Numbered from the stretch's first letter, positions 17,142 through 26,655 are shown. The stretch is DNA of 64,000 nt from Anderseniella sp039978075 (GCA_039978075.1 JBDWCA010000008.1:62001-126000), one strand, 5' to 3'. Translations and numbers: made by a program. The notes: generated by a model from the letters alone, not told the origin.

Positions 17142-18038
17142 GTGACCCGAATACTGCTTGCTGGTGTTGCCGTGGCTGACTTTGTGTTCAATGTGGACGC
17201 CATGCCGCGCAAGGCCGAAAAGTATCGTGCGGTCAATGCCCATATCTGCGGTGGCGGGAATGCCGCCAATTCGGCGGTGGCGGCCAGCCGGCTCGGGGCA
17301 AATGCCATGCTCGCTGCCCGGGTCGGGGATGATTTTGTCGGCAGATTTATTCTGGATGAACTGGCCGGGCACGAAGTGGATACGACGCTGGTAAACTGCA
17401 TCAGCGGCGGTGTCTCGTCCTTCTCATCGATTTATGTCGATAGCGCAGGCGAGCGCCAGATCACCAATTTCAGAGGCCAGGGGCTGGGTGAGCATGCTGA
17501 ATGGCTGGACGATGTTCCAGAGTTTGACGTGTTGCTAGCCGACAATCGCTGGGAGCCGTTAACCGTTAAGGCAATCCAGATTGCGCATGACAGAAATGTT
17601 CCTGCCATTGTTGATGCGGAGCCACCATTCGATCAGGACGCTGTTAAACTGGCCAGCCACGTGGCCTTCTCCGCTCAAGGCATATCTGAGTTCACCGGTC
17701 TTGCGGATCCGGTGGCTGCGCTGCAATCGGCGTCATCGAAGCTGGATGCATGGGTTTGTGTGACCAACGGTGCCGAAGGCACATACTTCATTGAGGACGG
17801 ACGTGTTGAAAACATTCCTGCGACCACGGTCGAGGCGAAAGAAACACTGGGAGCGGGCGATGTATGGCACGGTGCGTTTGCTGTGATGATCGCGGAGGGG
17901 AAAGATATTCGAAGCGCTGTTCAGTTTGCAAATGCGGCAGGAACCTTGAAAAGCCTGCGCTCAGGTGGCCCTGCAAGCGCGCCGACCAGGGCTGAGACAG
18001 AACAGTTTCTGAGTGAGCATTGCCAGCAAGATGACTGA
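17142..18038 (+). CDS. PfkB-family carbohydrate kinase
   Basis: A 298-residue sugar kinase of the ribokinase family. I chose the GTG at 17142 because GAGG sits 7 bases before it and the protein then opens with the usual TRILLAGVAVADF strand. Family signatures are the GGGNAANSAVAASRLG motif near residue 45 and ETLGAGDVWHGAF near 240, which holds the catalytic Asp and anion hole. It phosphorylates a sugar or sugar-like alcohol using ATP. The next gene, a GMC oxidoreductase, starts 10 bases downstream, so the two probably act in one pathway. The specific substrate is unknown; ketohexokinase-like and sulfofructose-kinase-like proteins are the nearest in style. Confidence 0.85.
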   Translation: MTRILLAGVAVADFVFNVDAMPRKAEKYRAVNAHICGGGNAANSAVAASRLGANAMLAARVGDDFVGRFILDELAGHEVDTTLVNCISGGVSSFSSIYVDSAGERQITNFRGQGLGEHAEWLDDVPEFDVLLADNRWEPLTVKAIQIAHDRNVPAIVDAEPPFDQDAVKLASHVAFSAQGISEFTGLADPVAALQSASSKLDAWVCVTNGAEGTYFIEDGRVENIPATTVEAKETLGAGDVWHGAFAVMIAEGKDIRSAVQFANAAGTLKSLRSGGPASAPTRAETEQFLSEHCQQDD

Positions 18039-18047
18039 GTCAATCGC

Positions 18048-19679
18048 GTGAATACGTTCGACTACATAATCGTGGGAGCGGGATCGGCCGGCTGTGTTCT
18101 GGCAAACAAGCTGAGCGCGGACGGGCGTAAGACAATTCTCATTCTGGAAGCAGGTCCCATGGATCATGATCTGATGATTCACGTGCCTGCCGGCGTTTAC
18201 CGGACGTGGCACGAACCCAAACTCAACTGGAACTATCACACCGAGCCGGAACCGGAACTGTATGACCGCAGTGTTTTCATGCCGAGGGGAAAGGTGGTTG
18301 GCGGATCGTCATCCATCAACTCCATGGTCTATATGCGCGGGCACCCGCTGGATTATGATCGCTGGGCCAGTGAATGCGGTCTGACACAGTGGAGCTATGA
18401 GCATTGCCTGCCATACTTCAAGGCGGGTGAAACATCCGATCGCGGAGGTGATGACTGGCGCGGGGACCGTGGACCACTGGGAGTGTCAAAGGGTAGCTTC
18501 GAAAACCCGTTGTATGATGCATTCATTGCAGCCGGTGAACAGGCAGGGCAGGGGCGGTCGGCTGACCTGAACGGTTTCAACCCGGAAGGTGTCGCACGTT
18601 TTGACGCCACAAAAAGAAACGGCAGAAGGTGCAGCGCGGCTGTGGCACATCTCAGGCCGGCATTGAAACGCGGAAACGTGACCCTGCTGGTCCGGGCCAT
18701 GGTCAAGCGGGTGTTGTTTACCGGCAATCGCGCATACGGCATCGCGTTCGATCACAAGGGTGCAGAACGTATCGTTCATGCCGGTACACAGGTGATACTG
18801 GCTGGCGGTGCGATCAATTCACCGCAGCTCCTGATGTTGTCCGGTATTGGTCCGGCAGACCATCTGAACGACAACGGCATCAGGCCGCTGGCCAACCTGC
18901 CGGGCGTCGGTCAGAACCTGCAGGATCATGCCAGCATCATTCTGCAGTATGAGTGCACAAAAAGCTTTCCGATTCACAAGGTGGATACGCCATGGCGCAA
19001 AGCGTCTGCAGGACTGCGATGGGTGTTTGCCCGTTCGGGCATGGCCGCTTCCAATATCTGGGAGGCCGGCGGGCTGATCCGTGGTAACCACAACGTGGCC
19101 TATCCCAACCTGCAGTATCATTTTGGCCCGGTGGGCTTCGAGTATGAAGGGGGCAACATCAAGCTGCTGCAGGCGTTTGCCATTCATGTTGATCAGTTGC
19201 GCCCGCGCAGCCGGGGCTCGATATCGCTCAAATCCGGCAATCCTTATGACAAGCCGGCCATGCACTTCGACTATCTGGCAGCGCCCGGTGATCTGGATGA
19301 ACTGGTCGAAGGGGTGCACAAGACCCGGGAGCTGGTTGCGCAACGCGCCTTCGACGACCTGCGCGGTGTCGAACTGGCACCCGGCCCACAGGTGAGCAGT
19401 GATGCAGAAATTCGTGACTGGGTGCGATCAGCCGCAACAACCGATTTTCACCCATGCGGCACATGCCGGATGGGCCATGGTCCTGACAGCGTTGTCGATG
19501 ACCAGATGCGGGTTCACGGCATAGAAGGTCTGAGCGTGGTCGACGCGTCAGTTATTCCACAGATCATGAGTGCCAACCTGAATGCACCGACACAAATGAT
19601 CGCCGCACGTGCAGCCGACTATATTGCCGGCACGCCGCAATTGGCCCCGGAAAAAGTGAAGTTCGCATTTGAGCAGTGA
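18048..19679 (+). CDS. GMC-family oxidoreductase (choline dehydrogenase-like)
   Basis: A 543-residue FAD enzyme with GTG start. The Rossmann dinucleotide motif GAGSAGCVLANKLS is at residues 8-21, followed by the FAD strand ILEAG. The GMC signature 1 appears as PRGKVVGGSSSINSMVYMRG near residue 80, signature 2 as GGAINSPQLLMLSGIG near 258, and the catalytic His region as DFHPCGTCRMG near 465. GMC enzymes oxidise alcohols with quinone or oxygen as acceptor. No signal peptide. It is coupled to a PfkB kinase 10 bases upstream. Substrate unknown. It ends 9 bases before the convergent ABC permease gene. Confidence 0.92.
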   Translation: MNTFDYIIVGAGSAGCVLANKLSADGRKTILILEAGPMDHDLMIHVPAGVYRTWHEPKLNWNYHTEPEPELYDRSVFMPRGKVVGGSSSINSMVYMRGHPLDYDRWASECGLTQWSYEHCLPYFKAGETSDRGGDDWRGDRGPLGVSKGSFENPLYDAFIAAGEQAGQGRSADLNGFNPEGVARFDATKRNGRRCSAAVAHLRPALKRGNVTLLVRAMVKRVLFTGNRAYGIAFDHKGAERIVHAGTQVILAGGAINSPQLLMLSGIGPADHLNDNGIRPLANLPGVGQNLQDHASIILQYECTKSFPIHKVDTPWRKASAGLRWVFARSGMAASNIWEAGGLIRGNHNVAYPNLQYHFGPVGFEYEGGNIKLLQAFAIHVDQLRPRSRGSISLKSGNPYDKPAMHFDYLAAPGDLDELVEGVHKTRELVAQRAFDDLRGVELAPGPQVSSDAEIRDWVRSAATTDFHPCGTCRMGHGPDSVVDDQMRVHGIEGLSVVDASVIPQIMSANLNAPTQMIAARAADYIAGTPQLAPEKVKFAFEQ

Positions 19680-19688
19680 CCTGCAGGG

Positions 19689-20822
19689 TCAGGAGAAACT
19701 CACAATAGTCTTGCGAAAACGGAACAGGGCGACTGCGAAGAAAACGCAACCGATGGCACCCATGGTAAGCATTTGCGGCCAGACGATATCTATCCAGGCG
19801 CCTCGATACAAAACTGCTTGCGAGAAGCTGACATAGTGGGTTGACGGAGATGCCTGCATAATAGTCTGAAGCCAGTCGGGCATGCTCTCTTGCGGTGTCG
19901 TGCTACCGGACAACAGGTTCATCACCACAAACACAGGAATTGCCAGCAGTCCAAACTGCGGCATCGTGCGCGCCATTGTCGCCAGCAGAATGCCCAGGGA
20001 GGTTATCGAGAACAGGTAGATAACGGCGCCCGCGATAAACAGTGCCTTGGACCCTGCAATGGGAATCTGCAACAGCCCCTGCACTACAAAGGTCAGCGAC
20101 AATGCCGCTGCAACGACGATAACAAAACCGTTGGCCCAGACTTTTGCCGTCATGATCTCGGCCGATGTGACCGGCATGACAAGCAGGTGTTCGATGGTGC
20201 CGTGCTCACGTTCGCGAATGAGCGCTGCACCGGTCAGGATCATGGCCAGAATGGTGACATTGTTGACGATCTGCATCACTGCCATAAACCAGGTCGAGTT
20301 GAGGTTTGGATTGAAGCTTGCTCTGACGACCACATTCAGAGGGATTTGCGCCGTTGATCCCCTTGCATCCATGAAGTTGATTGTTTCCTGGGCAATGATG
20401 GTTTGTATGTAGGACGCACCGGTGCCTGCCACTGACATGGCTGTGGCATCTATGTTCACCAGGACTTCGGGTTTCTGGCCTGACAGCAGGTCGGCCTCAA
20501 ATTGTGGCGGAATTTCTATAACAAAAATGAATGTGCCGGCATCCATCGCCCGGTCGATTTCCGTGCCGGCAATCTCGACCGCCGGTTTGAAATAGGGCGG
20601 CAGAAACGCGTCCTGGATGCGTCTGGACAGTTCGGAGCGATCCTCGTCCACAATTGCGACAGCGGCATTCGCAACTTCCATTTTGGCATTCTGCGCAACC
20701 TCGTAGATGGCGAAGGTGAATGTCCAGGCAAGAAGGATTACCAGTACCGGATCAGCCAGTACACTGCGCAGTTCCTTGACGCCGAGCCGGTATATGTTGC
20801 CGAGACGACGCAGCATGTTCAT
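19689..20822 (-). CDS. ABC-2 type permease (YhhJ/YbhR-like)
   Basis: A 377-residue membrane protein of the ABC-2 exporter family: one N-terminal helix, a periplasmic domain of about 140 residues, then five C-terminal helices with the motif EREHGTIEHLLVMPVTSAEIMTAK. I chose the ATG at 20822, which overlaps the stop of the upstream ABC gene as ATGA. It forms the export unit with the RbbA-like ATPase/permease and the HlyD-type adaptor. The same three-part layout (yhiI-rbbA-yhhJ or ybhGFSR) occurs in enterobacteria, where such systems export drugs or associate with ribosomes. The substrate here is unknown. Confidence 0.88.
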   Translation of the reverse strand: MNMLRRLGNIYRLGVKELRSVLADPVLVILLAWTFTFAIYEVAQNAKMEVANAAVAIVDEDRSELSRRIQDAFLPPYFKPAVEIAGTEIDRAMDAGTFIFVIEIPPQFEADLLSGQKPEVLVNIDATAMSVAGTGASYIQTIIAQETINFMDARGSTAQIPLNVVVRASFNPNLNSTWFMAVMQIVNNVTILAMILTGAALIREREHGTIEHLLVMPVTSAEIMTAKVWANGFVIVVAAALSLTFVVQGLLQIPIAGSKALFIAGAVIYLFSITSLGILLATMARTMPQFGLLAIPVFVVMNLLSGSTTPQESMPDWLQTIMQASPSTHYVSFSQAVLYRGAWIDIVWPQMLTMGAIGCVFFAVALFRFRKTIVSFS

Positions 20823-23563
20823 ACGTCCTGCTTGCGGAGGAAAAACGTTGCTGTGAGAAAGAACGCCAGGCCGAAACCGATCAGGGACAAGTGATTGGGC
20901 CACAGGTCGGAAAAGCTCAATGCCTTGGTAATGCTGCCAACGCTGATCTGCTGGAAGTAGGTCGCCGGAAACAGGGCGCTTGAGACTTTGGCGCCGCCGC
21001 TTAGTGCGGATATAGGCGTCATGAATCCGGAGAAGTTCATGGTCGGCACCATTGCCAGAATCGCCGTGGCGAAAATTGCCGCTATCTGGCTGTTCACAAA
21101 GGAGGAGACCAGCATGCCAAAACCGGTTGTTGCCCAGACATAAAGTAGGGCTCCGACGGCAAGGGCCGGAACAGAGCCTTTAAAGGGCACCGCGAATACC
21201 AGGATGATCAGCACGCACAGGCTTAAAAAGCTGGCATAGGCAATGGCGATGTACGGCAGTTGCTTGCCCAGCAGGAATTCCATCTTGGTGACCGGTGTAG
21301 AGTAAAGGTTGGTAATCGATCCCATCTCCTTTTCCCGTACGATGCCGACCGCTGTCATCATGGCAGGTATCAATACGCACAAAAACATGATGACGCCGGG
21401 GGTGATGGCGTAAGTGCTCTTGAATGCCTGATTATAGCGGAACCGGGTTTCGATCGAAACCGGGCTGACACTGACGGGCCGGCCGGTCTGGCGGGTCGAC
21501 AAGTCTGCGATATAGTGCAACGTCACACCCTGAATATAGCCTCGCGCCGTTTCAGCCCGAAACGGCATGGCGCCATCGAGCCAAACTCCGATTTCCGGTT
21601 GGTTGCCTTTCAGCATGTCTTTGCCAAACCCCGACGGAATCTCGATGGCAAATTTCAACTCACCACTTTTCAGACGGGTTTCCACGCCGGAAGGCCTGGT
21701 GACGGGTGGCCGTTCAATGAAGTATCGCGAACTGGAGAAATTCTCCAGGAACTGGCGGCTCTCATGGGATTTGTCCTGGTCATATACAGCGTAGGGCAGT
21801 TCTTCGACATCGAACGAGATGCCGTAGCCGAAGGTGATCGACAAGATGATGGGTCCCAACAAGGCGAATGCCAGTCTGATTGGATCGCGCAGCAGCTCCT
21901 TGGCTTCCCGGCTGGCATAAGCCCACATACGCTGCACACTGAAAGAGCTGCCGGTGTGGCGGGGCTCGATGGAAGTGTCGGCGGCCTCTGGAACAACGGG
22001 GTCGTCTGTATTGTCAGGATTACCGTCATCGATTGCGTCCTCGAGATAGGCGACAAAGGCTTCGTCGAGCGAACCGGCATGTCTGCGGTCTGCGAGATCC
22101 TGCGGCACGCCGACGGCAAGGACCTTGCCGGCATGCATCAGTGATATGCGGTCACAGCGGGATGCTTCGTTCATGAAGTGTGTGGAAATGAAAATGGTTA
22201 CACCCTCATCGCGTGACAGTTCTATCAGCAATTGCCAGAAATCATCGCGTGCAATCGGGTCAACGCCGGACGTCGGTTCGTCGAGAATAAGCACTTCCGG
22301 CTGATGAAGGATGGCGACGGCCAGTTGCAACCGCTGCTTTACGCCCAATGGCAGGCTGACCGGTTTGTGATTTTTGACATCGTGCAGATCAAACCGATGC
22401 AGCAGATCTGTAATGCGGTCGTTTCGCAGGTTTTTCGGCAAGTGAAACAGATGTGCGTGCAGCTCGAGATTCTGCAGTACGGTCAGTTCGCCGTACAGCG
22501 AAAACGACTGCGACATGTACCCGACCCGGCGGCGCGTCTGCATGTCCCGGGCATTCAGCGCCTTGTTGAAGAGCCTGGCTTCGCCTTCGCTGGCGGGCAG
22601 CAGGCCGGTCAGCATTTTCATGGTCGTGGTCTTGCCGCAGCCATTGGATCCGAGGAAGCCGAAGATTTCACCGCGCTCGATGTCAAAACTGACATGATCG
22701 ACGGCGGTGAAGTCTCCAAACCTTTTGGTCAGCCCGCTGGCCTGTATGGCGAACTGCCCGTCTCCACCGGTGCGCGGCGGAACGGTGATCTGTTTGTGTC
22801 GGGAACGTTTGTTCTTCGGAAGCAGTGCGATAAAGGCTGCCTCCAGCGTGTCTGCCGACGTTTGCGATTTCAACTCGGTCGGCGACCCGGTGGCGATGAT
22901 CTTGCCGTCATCCATGGCCGCGAGCCAGTCAAACCCTTCCGCTTCATCCATGTATGCGGTTGCAACAACAACGCTCATATTGGGGCGGCGGGCACGAATG
23001 CGGTCAATCAACTGCCAGAACTGGCGTCTGGAAAGCGGATCGACGCCCGTCGTTGGTTCATCCAGGATCAAGAGATCAGGATCGTGGATAAGGGCGCAGC
23101 ACAGTCCGAGTTTCTGTTTCATGCCGCCGGACAGTTTCCCCGCCGGACGATCGGGAAACGGGGCAAGCCCTGTAGCCTGTAAAAGTTCGCCGATCCGCCT
23201 GTGGCGTTCTTGCTTGTCCTGACCGAACAGCCTGGCGAAGAAATCCAGGTTCTCGTAAATGCTGAGTGTCGGGTAGAGGTTCTTGCCCAGGCCTTGCGGC
23301 ATATAGGCAATGCGGTTGAAGCAATGCCGGCGGTGGTTTTTGTCGTGCATGTCGCCGGACAGCGCATTGACGCTTCCGGTCTGTATCTTGCGGACGCCTG
23401 CAATCAGTGCCAGCAATGTGGACTTACCAACGCCATCTGGACCAATGAGGCCAGCCATGCACCCGGATGGGATCTGCACGGTTACATCATCGAGGGCAGC
23501 CACTTCACCGTACTTGTGAGTGACAGCGGCGAGCTGCGCCACAGTATCAGAAACGGGTGTCAT
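20819..23563 (-). CDS. Fused double-ATPase and ABC-2 permease (RbbA-like)
   Basis: A 914-residue fusion close to the length of E. coli RbbA. The first ATPase domain spans about residues 10-235 (Walker A GPDGVGKS, signature LSGGMKQK, Walker B LLILDEPT). The second spans about 285-500 (GSNGCGKT, then VLILDEPT), whose signature region is the degenerate SLPLGVKQR. The C-terminal part (about 560-910) is an ABC-2 permease with a first helix, a large periplasmic loop and five late helices (REKEMGSITNLYSTPV). The start codon overlaps the stop of the HlyD-like gene and its own stop overlaps the next permease start, so the three are translationally coupled. Confidence 0.92.
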   Translation of the reverse strand: MTPVSDTVAQLAAVTHKYGEVAALDDVTVQIPSGCMAGLIGPDGVGKSTLLALIAGVRKIQTGSVNALSGDMHDKNHRRHCFNRIAYMPQGLGKNLYPTLSIYENLDFFARLFGQDKQERHRRIGELLQATGLAPFPDRPAGKLSGGMKQKLGLCCALIHDPDLLILDEPTTGVDPLSRRQFWQLIDRIRARRPNMSVVVATAYMDEAEGFDWLAAMDDGKIIATGSPTELKSQTSADTLEAAFIALLPKNKRSRHKQITVPPRTGGDGQFAIQASGLTKRFGDFTAVDHVSFDIERGEIFGFLGSNGCGKTTTMKMLTGLLPASEGEARLFNKALNARDMQTRRRVGYMSQSFSLYGELTVLQNLELHAHLFHLPKNLRNDRITDLLHRFDLHDVKNHKPVSLPLGVKQRLQLAVAILHQPEVLILDEPTSGVDPIARDDFWQLLIELSRDEGVTIFISTHFMNEASRCDRISLMHAGKVLAVGVPQDLADRRHAGSLDEAFVAYLEDAIDDGNPDNTDDPVVPEAADTSIEPRHTGSSFSVQRMWAYASREAKELLRDPIRLAFALLGPIILSITFGYGISFDVEELPYAVYDQDKSHESRQFLENFSSSRYFIERPPVTRPSGVETRLKSGELKFAIEIPSGFGKDMLKGNQPEIGVWLDGAMPFRAETARGYIQGVTLHYIADLSTRQTGRPVSVSPVSIETRFRYNQAFKSTYAITPGVIMFLCVLIPAMMTAVGIVREKEMGSITNLYSTPVTKMEFLLGKQLPYIAIAYASFLSLCVLIILVFAVPFKGSVPALAVGALLYVWATTGFGMLVSSFVNSQIAAIFATAILAMVPTMNFSGFMTPISALSGGAKVSSALFPATYFQQISVGSITKALSFSDLWPNHLSLIGFGLAFFLTATFFLRKQDV

Positions 23564-24543
23564 TCCGGCAACTTGATTTTCAGGTTTTCAGGCCACTCCT
23601 GAGCTTGTGGCAACTGCAAATAGGCTAAACCTCTAACCCCGGTTTTCACCCTATCCTCATGTTTGCGCAGCAATTTCGGATCAACGGTCAGTTTGACCCG
23701 GAACATCAGTTTGGCGCGCTCCTGCGCTGTCTCCACGGCTTTTGGCGTGAATTGTGCCTGGGCGGCGACGAACGAAACCCTTGCGGGAATGACATATTGC
23801 GGGATCGGATCGAGAATGATGCGGGCATCGCTTCCCAGTGTGAGCAGGCCGGCATCAGACGCCGGCAGGAAAACTGTCATGTAAACATCTGCGATATCCA
23901 GAAGTGTCAGAATGTTGCCGCCAGCGGCGACAACTTCTCCGGGCTCGGCAAGCCGGTACTGGATACGGCCACGTTGCGGGGCCTTCAGCGTGGTGTCATC
24001 GAGTATCGATGTCAGTCGGGCCAGCTCTTCTTTTGCTGACGTGATGGCTTCATTGACCTGCTCGACACCGGCCACGGCGGCACGGTAGTTGGCATCAGCG
24101 GCCTGCAGTTCGTTGTGGCGCTGATCCAGTTTCTCGGTCGTGGCGAAACCTTTGCGATGCAATTTCTGTACGCGGGCGAGCTCGACTTCGGTGAACTTCA
24201 GATGGCTTCTGACGCGGATGACAGATGCGCTTGCTACGAGTTTTTCTTTTTCTGCACGTCTAATTTCAGCTTGCGCGCGCCGCACTTGCGCATTGATTTC
24301 ACCTGCGTCCATGCGGGCGACGGTCTGACCGGCATCCACCATGTCACCCTGGTCAACCAGGACTTCGGCCACGCGGCCTGCAAGCTTGCTGGATATGTTG
24401 ACCTGCTCAGCCTCAATGCGGCCATTGGAACTCACAATGCCGTCAGGCAACTGCGCTGCGAGCTGCTGCTGCCAGTAGAAGTATCCGCCTGCCGCGCCGG
24501 CAATAGCGACAACACCAAGCACCAACCAGGTTCTGAGCTTCAT
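23560..24543 (-). CDS. HlyD-family periplasmic adaptor (YhiI/YbhG-like)
   Basis: A 327-residue membrane-fusion protein. I chose the ATG at 24543; a TTG 15 bases upstream is less likely. An N-terminal membrane anchor (residues 3-25) leads to a lipoyl half-motif (GRIEAEQVNISSKLAGRVAEVLVDQGDMV), a coiled-coil hairpin of about 100 residues (RRAEKEKLV to KEELARL), the second lipoyl half (APQRGRIQYRLAEPGEVV) and a beta-barrel domain. It should link the inner-membrane ABC exporter to an outer-membrane channel, not encoded here. First gene of the three-gene exporter operon. An FNR-like box lies about 135 bases upstream. Confidence 0.92.
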   Translation of the reverse strand: MKLRTWLVLGVVAIAGAAGGYFYWQQQLAAQLPDGIVSSNGRIEAEQVNISSKLAGRVAEVLVDQGDMVDAGQTVARMDAGEINAQVRRAQAEIRRAEKEKLVASASVIRVRSHLKFTEVELARVQKLHRKGFATTEKLDQRHNELQAADANYRAAVAGVEQVNEAITSAKEELARLTSILDDTTLKAPQRGRIQYRLAEPGEVVAAGGNILTLLDIADVYMTVFLPASDAGLLTLGSDARIILDPIPQYVIPARVSFVAAQAQFTPKAVETAQERAKLMFRVKLTVDPKLLRKHEDRVKTGVRGLAYLQLPQAQEWPENLKIKLPE

Positions 24544-24675
24544 GGAACTTGCCTTCAATAGAAATGTTTGCTGTCTTGCTGATGATTTGATCGGGAGCGG
24601 TTCGGATACGGTTCCTGCGCCAGATGCTTCATCACAAGGGTTGCGTGAAGATAGGCGCTGTGAGCTCAGCTCGAC

Positions 24676-24689
24676 ATGATTCAGATCAA
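24676..24689. promoter_or_regulatory. Weak FNR/FixK-like box (exporter/rhodanese divergent region)
   Basis: ATGATTCAGATCAA matches TTGAT-N4-ATCAA with one mismatch in the left half-site. It lies between the divergent HlyD-like gene (start 24543) and the rhodanese gene (start 24821), roughly 135 bases from each. The distance is long for direct activation, so confidence is modest. Confidence 0.4.
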
Positions 24690-24820
24690 AGGCAAATCAC
24701 GCAAAACATTCATTATGGCACTAAGGAAATGCAAGGTGCTTCCGCTTGGCTACAATGGCAGGCTTGGAGTGTGGTATTATGTTAGAGTACTGTTCAGATC
24801 AGCCTATGTGAGGGAGCACC

Positions 24821-25201
24821 GTGCTAAAGACAGGTTTCAAGGCATTGCTGGCGCAGGCGAACGCTGTTATCGAAACGGTTTCGGTGCAGGACTTTCCGTA
24901 CCTGCAGGATGAGCCTGATGTTGTTGTCGTGGATGTTCGCGAGGCGACAGAACGCGAGACTGACGGCACCATACCCGGCTCCATTCATGCATCACGGGGT
25001 CTGCTTGAATTTCACGCAGACCCGGAGTGTCCGGCGCATCTGCCGCAACTGGATGTGTCCAAACGTATCGTTTTGTTCTGCGGCACCGGCGGGCGCTCAA
25101 CGCTTGCCGCAAAGACGCTGCAGGATATGGGGTTTTCGGAGGTGTTTTCATTGGCAGGCGGGTTCGCCGCATGGAAAGCCGCCAACAAGAAGCAAGGTTG
25201 A
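24821..25201 (+). CDS. Rhodanese-like sulfurtransferase domain protein
   Basis: A 126-residue single rhodanese domain with GTG start and GGAG placed 6 bases upstream. The active-site loop is CGTGGRS with Cys near residue 87, and the N-terminal VVDVRE motif is present. Such proteins move sulfane sulfur from thiosulfate or persulfides to an acceptor, or sense redox state. No signal peptide, so cytoplasmic. It is followed after 4 bases by a 70-residue helical protein that is probably cotranscribed. Confidence 0.88.
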   Translation: MLKTGFKALLAQANAVIETVSVQDFPYLQDEPDVVVVDVREATERETDGTIPGSIHASRGLLEFHADPECPAHLPQLDVSKRIVLFCGTGGRSTLAAKTLQDMGFSEVFSLAGGFAAWKAANKKQG

Positions 25202-25205
25202 AATC

Positions 25206-25418
25206 ATGGCGTTTGACGATCTCATCACCCGCATAAACCTGTTCTTCAGTGAAGCGGAAAACGAAGCGGAAGATGCCCATCAGGTTCTCGAACAACTGCA
25301 TGCCGAACTGGCCCAGTTGAAGGCAACCGGGCAGCCTCTGCCGGAAGACCTGGTCAAGCTGGAAGCATTGCTGGATGAGGAGTTCCGATCCAGGGCTGGC
25401 AAAAGGCAGGAGCGCTAG
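25206..25418 (+). CDS. Small helical protein of unknown function
   Basis: A 70-residue acidic protein, predicted nearly all helical (LITRINLFFSEAENEAED, then a LEQLHAELAQLKATG segment with heptad-like spacing, then a charged Arg-rich tail). It begins 4 bases after the rhodanese stop and overlaps the end of the convergent cytochrome c gene by 4 bases. I do not recognise a family. Its tight link to the rhodanese suggests a partner or regulator of that protein. Confidence 0.65.
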   Translation: MAFDDLITRINLFFSEAENEAEDAHQVLEQLHAELAQLKATGQPLPEDLVKLEALLDEEFRSRAGKRQER

Positions 25419-26221
25419 TTGGCTTCCGGATCGAGCGTTTTCAGGTAAGCAACCAGATCGGCGATAGCCGGTTCATCCATAAACCGGAGAGCCAGCATGC
25501 TTTCACCCGGCACACCATTGATGATCTTGTGGATCATCCGCTTGGGTTGATTGCGTGCCTGCCAGCCGAGACTGCCACGCATGCCTGGTCTGACCTGGAA
25601 ACCTGACTTGCCACTCGGGTCGTGACAGGACATGCAAACTCCCTCAAAAATATCTCTGCCGCGACTTAAGCTCTTTTGTGACAAGGATTTTTCCGGCCTG
25701 AAATTTCCCTGGTCATATTGGCCGACAGTCAGAAACAGCAGCAACAGGTCCAACGGCAATCCGCCGGACGAAAGGGCGTTTTGATCAGGATGGGCTCTGG
25801 TGAACAACTCCAGCATGTTAAACGGGTCGGTACCTTGCAGATGCCGAAGGCCGACGAACTGTTTTTGCTGCTGCGGACTGCCATCCGCCCTGGCAGCGCC
25901 GCTATAGTCCCAGCCATGGCAGGAGCTGCAGCGCCAGCTGTCGGTATTGCTGACTGTCAGATCTGACGGGAAGGCCGGATTTCGCGTTTCCGGTGGACTG
26001 GCGCCTGAGCCTGCCCAGAAGTTGTCGTACAGCTTGCCGCCCAGCGACACGACAAATGCATCGCCAAACTCATGCTCGCGCGCATCCGGTGGCGGCGTAT
26101 CTTCGGTAACCTGGGTCGCCATGGCAGGATGCTGTGTAACCGGTGCCATGCAGATAAAGGCCACGAGCGCCAAAGCACTTGCGGTTGCTGAAATCGACAG
26201 AATTTTATGTAATCCGGCCAT
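25415..26221 (-). CDS. Exported di-haem cytochrome c
   Basis: A 268-residue exported cytochrome. A signal peptide (about residues 1-35) is followed by two class I c-type haem sites, CSSCH near residue 98 and CMSCH near 198, each with a later Met that could be the sixth ligand (for example MRGSLG or ALRFMDEP). The chosen ATG overlaps the stop of the preceding small exported protein as TGATG, so translation is coupled. It is probably a periplasmic electron carrier. An FNR-like box 60 bases upstream of the two-gene operon suggests oxygen-limited expression. Confidence 0.85.
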   Translation of the reverse strand: MAGLHKILSISATASALALVAFICMAPVTQHPAMATQVTEDTPPPDAREHEFGDAFVVSLGGKLYDNFWAGSGASPPETRNPAFPSDLTVSNTDSWRCSSCHGWDYSGAARADGSPQQQKQFVGLRHLQGTDPFNMLELFTRAHPDQNALSSGGLPLDLLLLFLTVGQYDQGNFRPEKSLSQKSLSRGRDIFEGVCMSCHDPSGKSGFQVRPGMRGSLGWQARNQPKRMIHKIINGVPGESMLALRFMDEPAIADLVAYLKTLDPEAN

Positions 26222-26655
26222 CACTGTACGTTGAAGTTACGGCGTTGGGGCGTCGGCGGTGTCGCGATTTTGATGCGGGTGACGGCAGCCCTTACGTTCT
26301 GCCCCTGCCATGGAACCACGCCGTAAGTGTTGCACCATCTGGCACTGAATATTTTGGTTTCGCCATTGACCTTGAAGCGGAACTTCAGGCAGGGGCCTGA
26401 ACGGCGAACGGGCCCGCCGGAAAACACGCCCGGCACCTGAAAATAGACCCGGCAATCATGCGTAAGGCGAGCTGTGGCAGCTTCTGTTGTTCCCCGGAAA
26501 TTACCCGACAGTTTGTAAGTGCCGGGCAGGGCCCAGTTGAATATGCACCTGTCGGCAGCCAGTGCCTCACCCGGCAACATTGCAGCCAACACAAGGCCAG
26601 TGCCCGTCATGGCACCTAACGGGACTGTGCCCAAAACATTACGGATCATATACAT
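26221..26655 (-). CDS. Small exported four-cysteine protein, unknown function
   Basis: A 144-residue protein starting at the ATG at 26655, which has GGAG about 9 bases upstream. A signal peptide ends near residue 34 (ALA). The mature part has four cysteines (DRCIF, HDCRV, GPCLK, RWCNT), likely two disulfides, and a beta-rich pattern. I do not recognise a family. Its stop overlaps the start of a di-haem cytochrome c gene, so it may be a periplasmic partner of that cytochrome. Confidence 0.7.
   Translation of the reverse strand: MYMIRNVLGTVPLGAMTGTGLVLAAMLPGEALAADRCIFNWALPGTYKLSGNFRGTTEAATARLTHDCRVYFQVPGVFSGGPVRRSGPCLKFRFKVNGETKIFSARWCNTYGVVPWQGQNVRAAVTRIKIATPPTPQRRNFNVQ

Noticed and set aside
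21260..23182. Long plus-strand open frames opposite the RbbA-like gene
   Set aside because: They lie antisense to a protein with two full ATPase domains and have no ribosome sites or recognisable domains.
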